NCBI GenBank assembly: GCA_039810085.1
Contig: JBDHWG010000002.1
Span: 1 to 64,000 of the forward strand
Reading direction: 5' to 3'
Source of the DNA: JBDHWG01 sp039810085
GTDB lineage: Bacteria > Chloroflexota > Anaerolineae > Epilineales > JAHCIE01
DNA length: 64,000 nt
Below, piece by piece: positions 62,430 through 64,000 of the stretch (positions are counted from its first letter, which is position 1; each line of letters starts with the position of its first letter). The notes under the pieces were generated by a model. The model saw only the letters and a list, made by a program, of their open reading frames with translations, made no database searches and was not told the origin of the DNA. The translations under genes and the position numbers were made by a program.

Positions 62430-62940
62430 CGTCCTCACGTCCAGCACTCCAGTCGAACACCCAACGTGTCATGTTGTGCAGTTCTTCGCCGTCCCATGCC
62501 AGGACCTTTCGCGGTTCGACAACCCAATACGGCGATCCTTCGGCGACCTGATACTTAGCCTGAAACGCGCTATCCAGGCGCTCCCAGGCCTGAGCATCGA
62601 TCTCGTCATCCTCGATGGTGCGCGCGACCCCTTCGAGGATGACGACCTTTTCGCCATCCGGTACATGGACTACGATGTTGGGATTGCGCACGAGATGCCG
62701 CGCCCAGGCCGTCTGCATGCTGCCTTCGAAGTGGAACCTATTCTCGCACCAGATGCCCCACACCGGAACGGCGTGCGGGCGGCCCGTTGGCGAGACCGTG
62801 CTCAGCCAGTAGTGCCGCGCCTGGTCCATCTGCGTAGCGACGAACTCCCAGGACACAAGATTGCCGTCGTCCTCGGGCATGGGGTAGCCCGGAACCTTTT
62901 TCGCTGGTGTCGCCTTAGGGATGACGACCGGAGTGAGCAT
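62410..62940 (-). CDS. Pyridoxamine 5'-phosphate oxidase-family protein
   Basis: A 176-residue split-barrel protein: HYWLSTVSPTGRPHAVPVWG, RHLVRNPNIVVHVPDGEKVV and WVVEPRKVLAW. It resembles F420/FMN-dependent or binding proteins of the PPOX group. ATG 62940 has AGAGG. It is the second of two genes with MOSC, 9 nt after it. Confidence 0.88.
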   Translation of the reverse strand: MLTPVVIPKATPAKKVPGYPMPEDDGNLVSWEFVATQMDQARHYWLSTVSPTGRPHAVPVWGIWCENRFHFEGSMQTAWARHLVRNPNIVVHVPDGEKVVILEGVARTIEDDEIDAQAWERLDSAFQAKYQVAEGSPYWVVEPRKVLAWDGEELHNMTRWVFDWSAGREDATTATG

Positions 62941-62949
62941 CAACAGCCT

Positions 62950-63492
62950 CTAGACCCGATCGAGCGGGCGGTGCGGCTTGGGCGGAAGCTCGACCTGGAT
63001 GCTATCGCCGGGCCGCACCTCGCCACCGGCGATGACAATGCCCATGACGCCCGACTTGCGCACCAAGTTCCCCTCGGCGTCGTGGTCCAGCACCGCCGCC
63101 ATCAGGCCCGGCTGGAAGGTATCGAGCTGGGCGCACGGGTTGCGCAACCCCGTCACCTCAACGACCGCGTTCTCGCCAATATGGAGACGCGCGCCGATCG
63201 GCAGCCCAAGCAGGTCGATACCCTGCGTCGTGATATTCTCGCCCATCTGCCCCGCCGCGACCTCGAAGCCTTTGGCCTGCAGCTCGTCGAACAGCTCCGC
63301 ATGCATAAGGTGTACCTGGCGAAGGTTGGGCTGCGTCGGGTCCCGCCTCACGTGCGAGCGATGCTTGACCCTCTCCCCCATGTGCGCGTCCCCCTCTACG
63401 CCCAGACCAGCCAGCAGGCGAATACTTGCCTGGGTCGACTTGCTGAACGTGTGCCTCCCGCTCCGACTCACCGCCATCACGACCCCGTCCAT
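62950..63492 (-). CDS. MOSC-domain protein
   Basis: A 180-residue MOSC (molybdenum cofactor sulfurase C-terminal) protein. The conserved Cys is in RNPCAQLDTFQPGL; GQMGENITTQGIDLLGLPIG and GVMGIVIAGGEVRPGDSI are family signatures. It may transfer sulfur or bind molybdenum cofactor; YiiM-like proteins of this size reduce N-hydroxylated compounds. ATG 63492 has GGAGG. The frame is open to 63678 without a site. Molybdenum is relevant in this genome, as msrP lies in the same window. Confidence 0.9.
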   Translation of the reverse strand: MDGVVMAVSRSGRHTFSKSTQASIRLLAGLGVEGDAHMGERVKHRSHVRRDPTQPNLRQVHLMHAELFDELQAKGFEVAAGQMGENITTQGIDLLGLPIGARLHIGENAVVEVTGLRNPCAQLDTFQPGLMAAVLDHDAEGNLVRKSGVMGIVIAGGEVRPGDSIQVELPPKPHRPLDRV

Positions 63493-63580
63493 CCACGCCT
63501 CCGTCTTCTCTATTGGCTGATAGTTTGTAGCACATTTTGTGAGACTCGGAATACTCTCCACACCCGCCCCTGGTGGGTTC

Positions 63581-64000
63581 CTAGAACAAGCGCGGTTTGC
63601 GGCGCCGCCGCGCAACAACGAAGGCGAGAATGCCAGCCGCGAATGCAAGAATACCCAGCAGGACGGTAAACCCCACAAGGTCTTCCCCAGCCCAGCCCAG
63701 GAAGGGATAATACCAGCGCGCCGACAGAAACGATCTACCCTCAGCCTCCCATGCTTGAATAAACGCGGGCAGTGCCAGCACGCTCAGGCTCACCGTGAGC
63801 GACGCGAAAATGACCGAGAAAGCCAGGGCCAGTTCCCCGAGCCGCTGCGACTCGAGCTGCAGCAGCATCTCGTGGTCACGCGCGAGCAGGGCCTGCAAAT
63901 CCCCCAGGTTTGCTTCCGCATGATCCAGGATATCGGTAATTCCTGACTGGCTCAAAAGTAACTCGAACTTCCCAGTGGCATAGGGAGCATAAGCAATCAG
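63581..64000 (-). CDS. Unknown two-helix membrane protein, truncated by the window edge
   Basis: The frame is open from the stop at 63581 to the right edge, so the gene probably continues beyond 64000. The visible 139 residues hold a soluble, acidic, possibly coiled-coil segment (TDILDHAEANLGDLQALLAR) and two hydrophobic helices (LALAFSVIFASLTVSLSVLA and VGFTVLLGILAFAAGILAFV), ending in RRRRKPRLF on the inner face. A TTG at 63955 could start a 124-residue protein but has no site. I do not recognise the family. Confidence 0.6.
   Translation of the reverse strand: MIAYAPYATGKFELLLSQSGITDILDHAEANLGDLQALLARDHEMLLQLESQRLGELALAFSVIFASLTVSLSVLALPAFIQAWEAEGRSFLSARWYYPFLGWAGEDLVGFTVLLGILAFAAGILAFVVARRRRKPRLF

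Noticed and set aside
62284..63669. 461-codon plus-strand frame across the PPOX and MOSC genes
   Set aside because: Runs opposite two recognised genes and shows no family motifs.

Overview
The window is GC-rich, gene-dense bacterial chromosome. Its gene content and non-coding signals best fit a Chloroflexota-like aerobic bacterium. This is an inference from several things together: a ba3-type oxidase with the tiny subunit IIa, a BTAD/AAA/TPR regulator, a DUF4331 protein, a polytopic GT39/DUF2142-like membrane protein, several large secreted proteins, and many dispersed palindromic repeats. No rRNA gene or reference is available to confirm it. I saw no tRNA, rRNA, CRISPR array or prophage. Many start codons are decided by clear AGGAGG-type sites, and about ten sigma70-type promoters can be read directly.

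Layout. 1-2.0 kb: tail of an IS5-like transposase, methionine aminopeptidase, aldo/keto reductase. 2.0-8.8 kb: a branched-chain amino-acid-type ABC importer (livHMGFK) behind an acyl-CoA synthetase with a consensus promoter. 9-14.7 kb: an operon DUF4331 - TPR - NicO-family metal transporter with a giant His loop - unknown gene. 15-19.1 kb: SARP/BTAD regulator and enoyl-CoA hydratase. 19.3-27.9 kb: phosphoesterase, MFS carrier, subtilase, and a large secreted zinc metallopeptidase. 27.9-31.5 kb: VOC/GNAT/flavin reductase operon, an unknown membrane-anchored protein, and an ornithine-cyclodeaminase-like enzyme. 31.6-34.8 kb: glnA, a rhodanese that appears to be a selenoprotein, and an aspartoacylase-like M14 enzyme. 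34.9-37.4 kb: a polytopic glycosyltransferase-like protein whose frame is invaded by palindromic repeats. 37.6-46.7 kb: a respiration block (cytochrome b/ferredoxin/MvhD fusion, ba3 oxidase, two SCO proteins, receiver, NarL-type regulator, GAF histidine kinase). 46.9-52.4 kb: SulP-STAS-rhodanese carrier, glpX, lipoprotein cytochrome c, MsrPQ. 52.9-58 kb: a decayed sugar-binding-protein gene, an FG-GAP secreted protein, a GlsB-type protein, and a glutamate decarboxylase gene interrupted by an amber codon. 58-64 kb: a MarR-controlled ABC exporter, an ECF41 sigma operon with a matching promoter, two VOC/PPOX genes, a MOSC protein and a truncated membrane protein.

Main result. At 33.1-33.7 kb a membrane-anchored rhodanese reads YCA, then TGA, then PNEQESA and a complete rhodanese C-terminus ending at TAG, followed by a strong terminator. 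Directly after the TGA lies a 6-bp stem with a 5-nt loop that has G in the second loop position, 21 nt from the TGA. This fits the bacterial SECIS pattern. I interpret the gene as a selenocysteine rhodanese with a C-x-U active site; a conventional caller would truncate it at its active-site loop.

Second theme. Palindromic repeats of several families sit between genes, and in two places appear to have entered coding sequence without breaking the frame (35.7-36.0 kb and 11.6-11.8 kb), reminiscent of Rickettsia palindromic elements.
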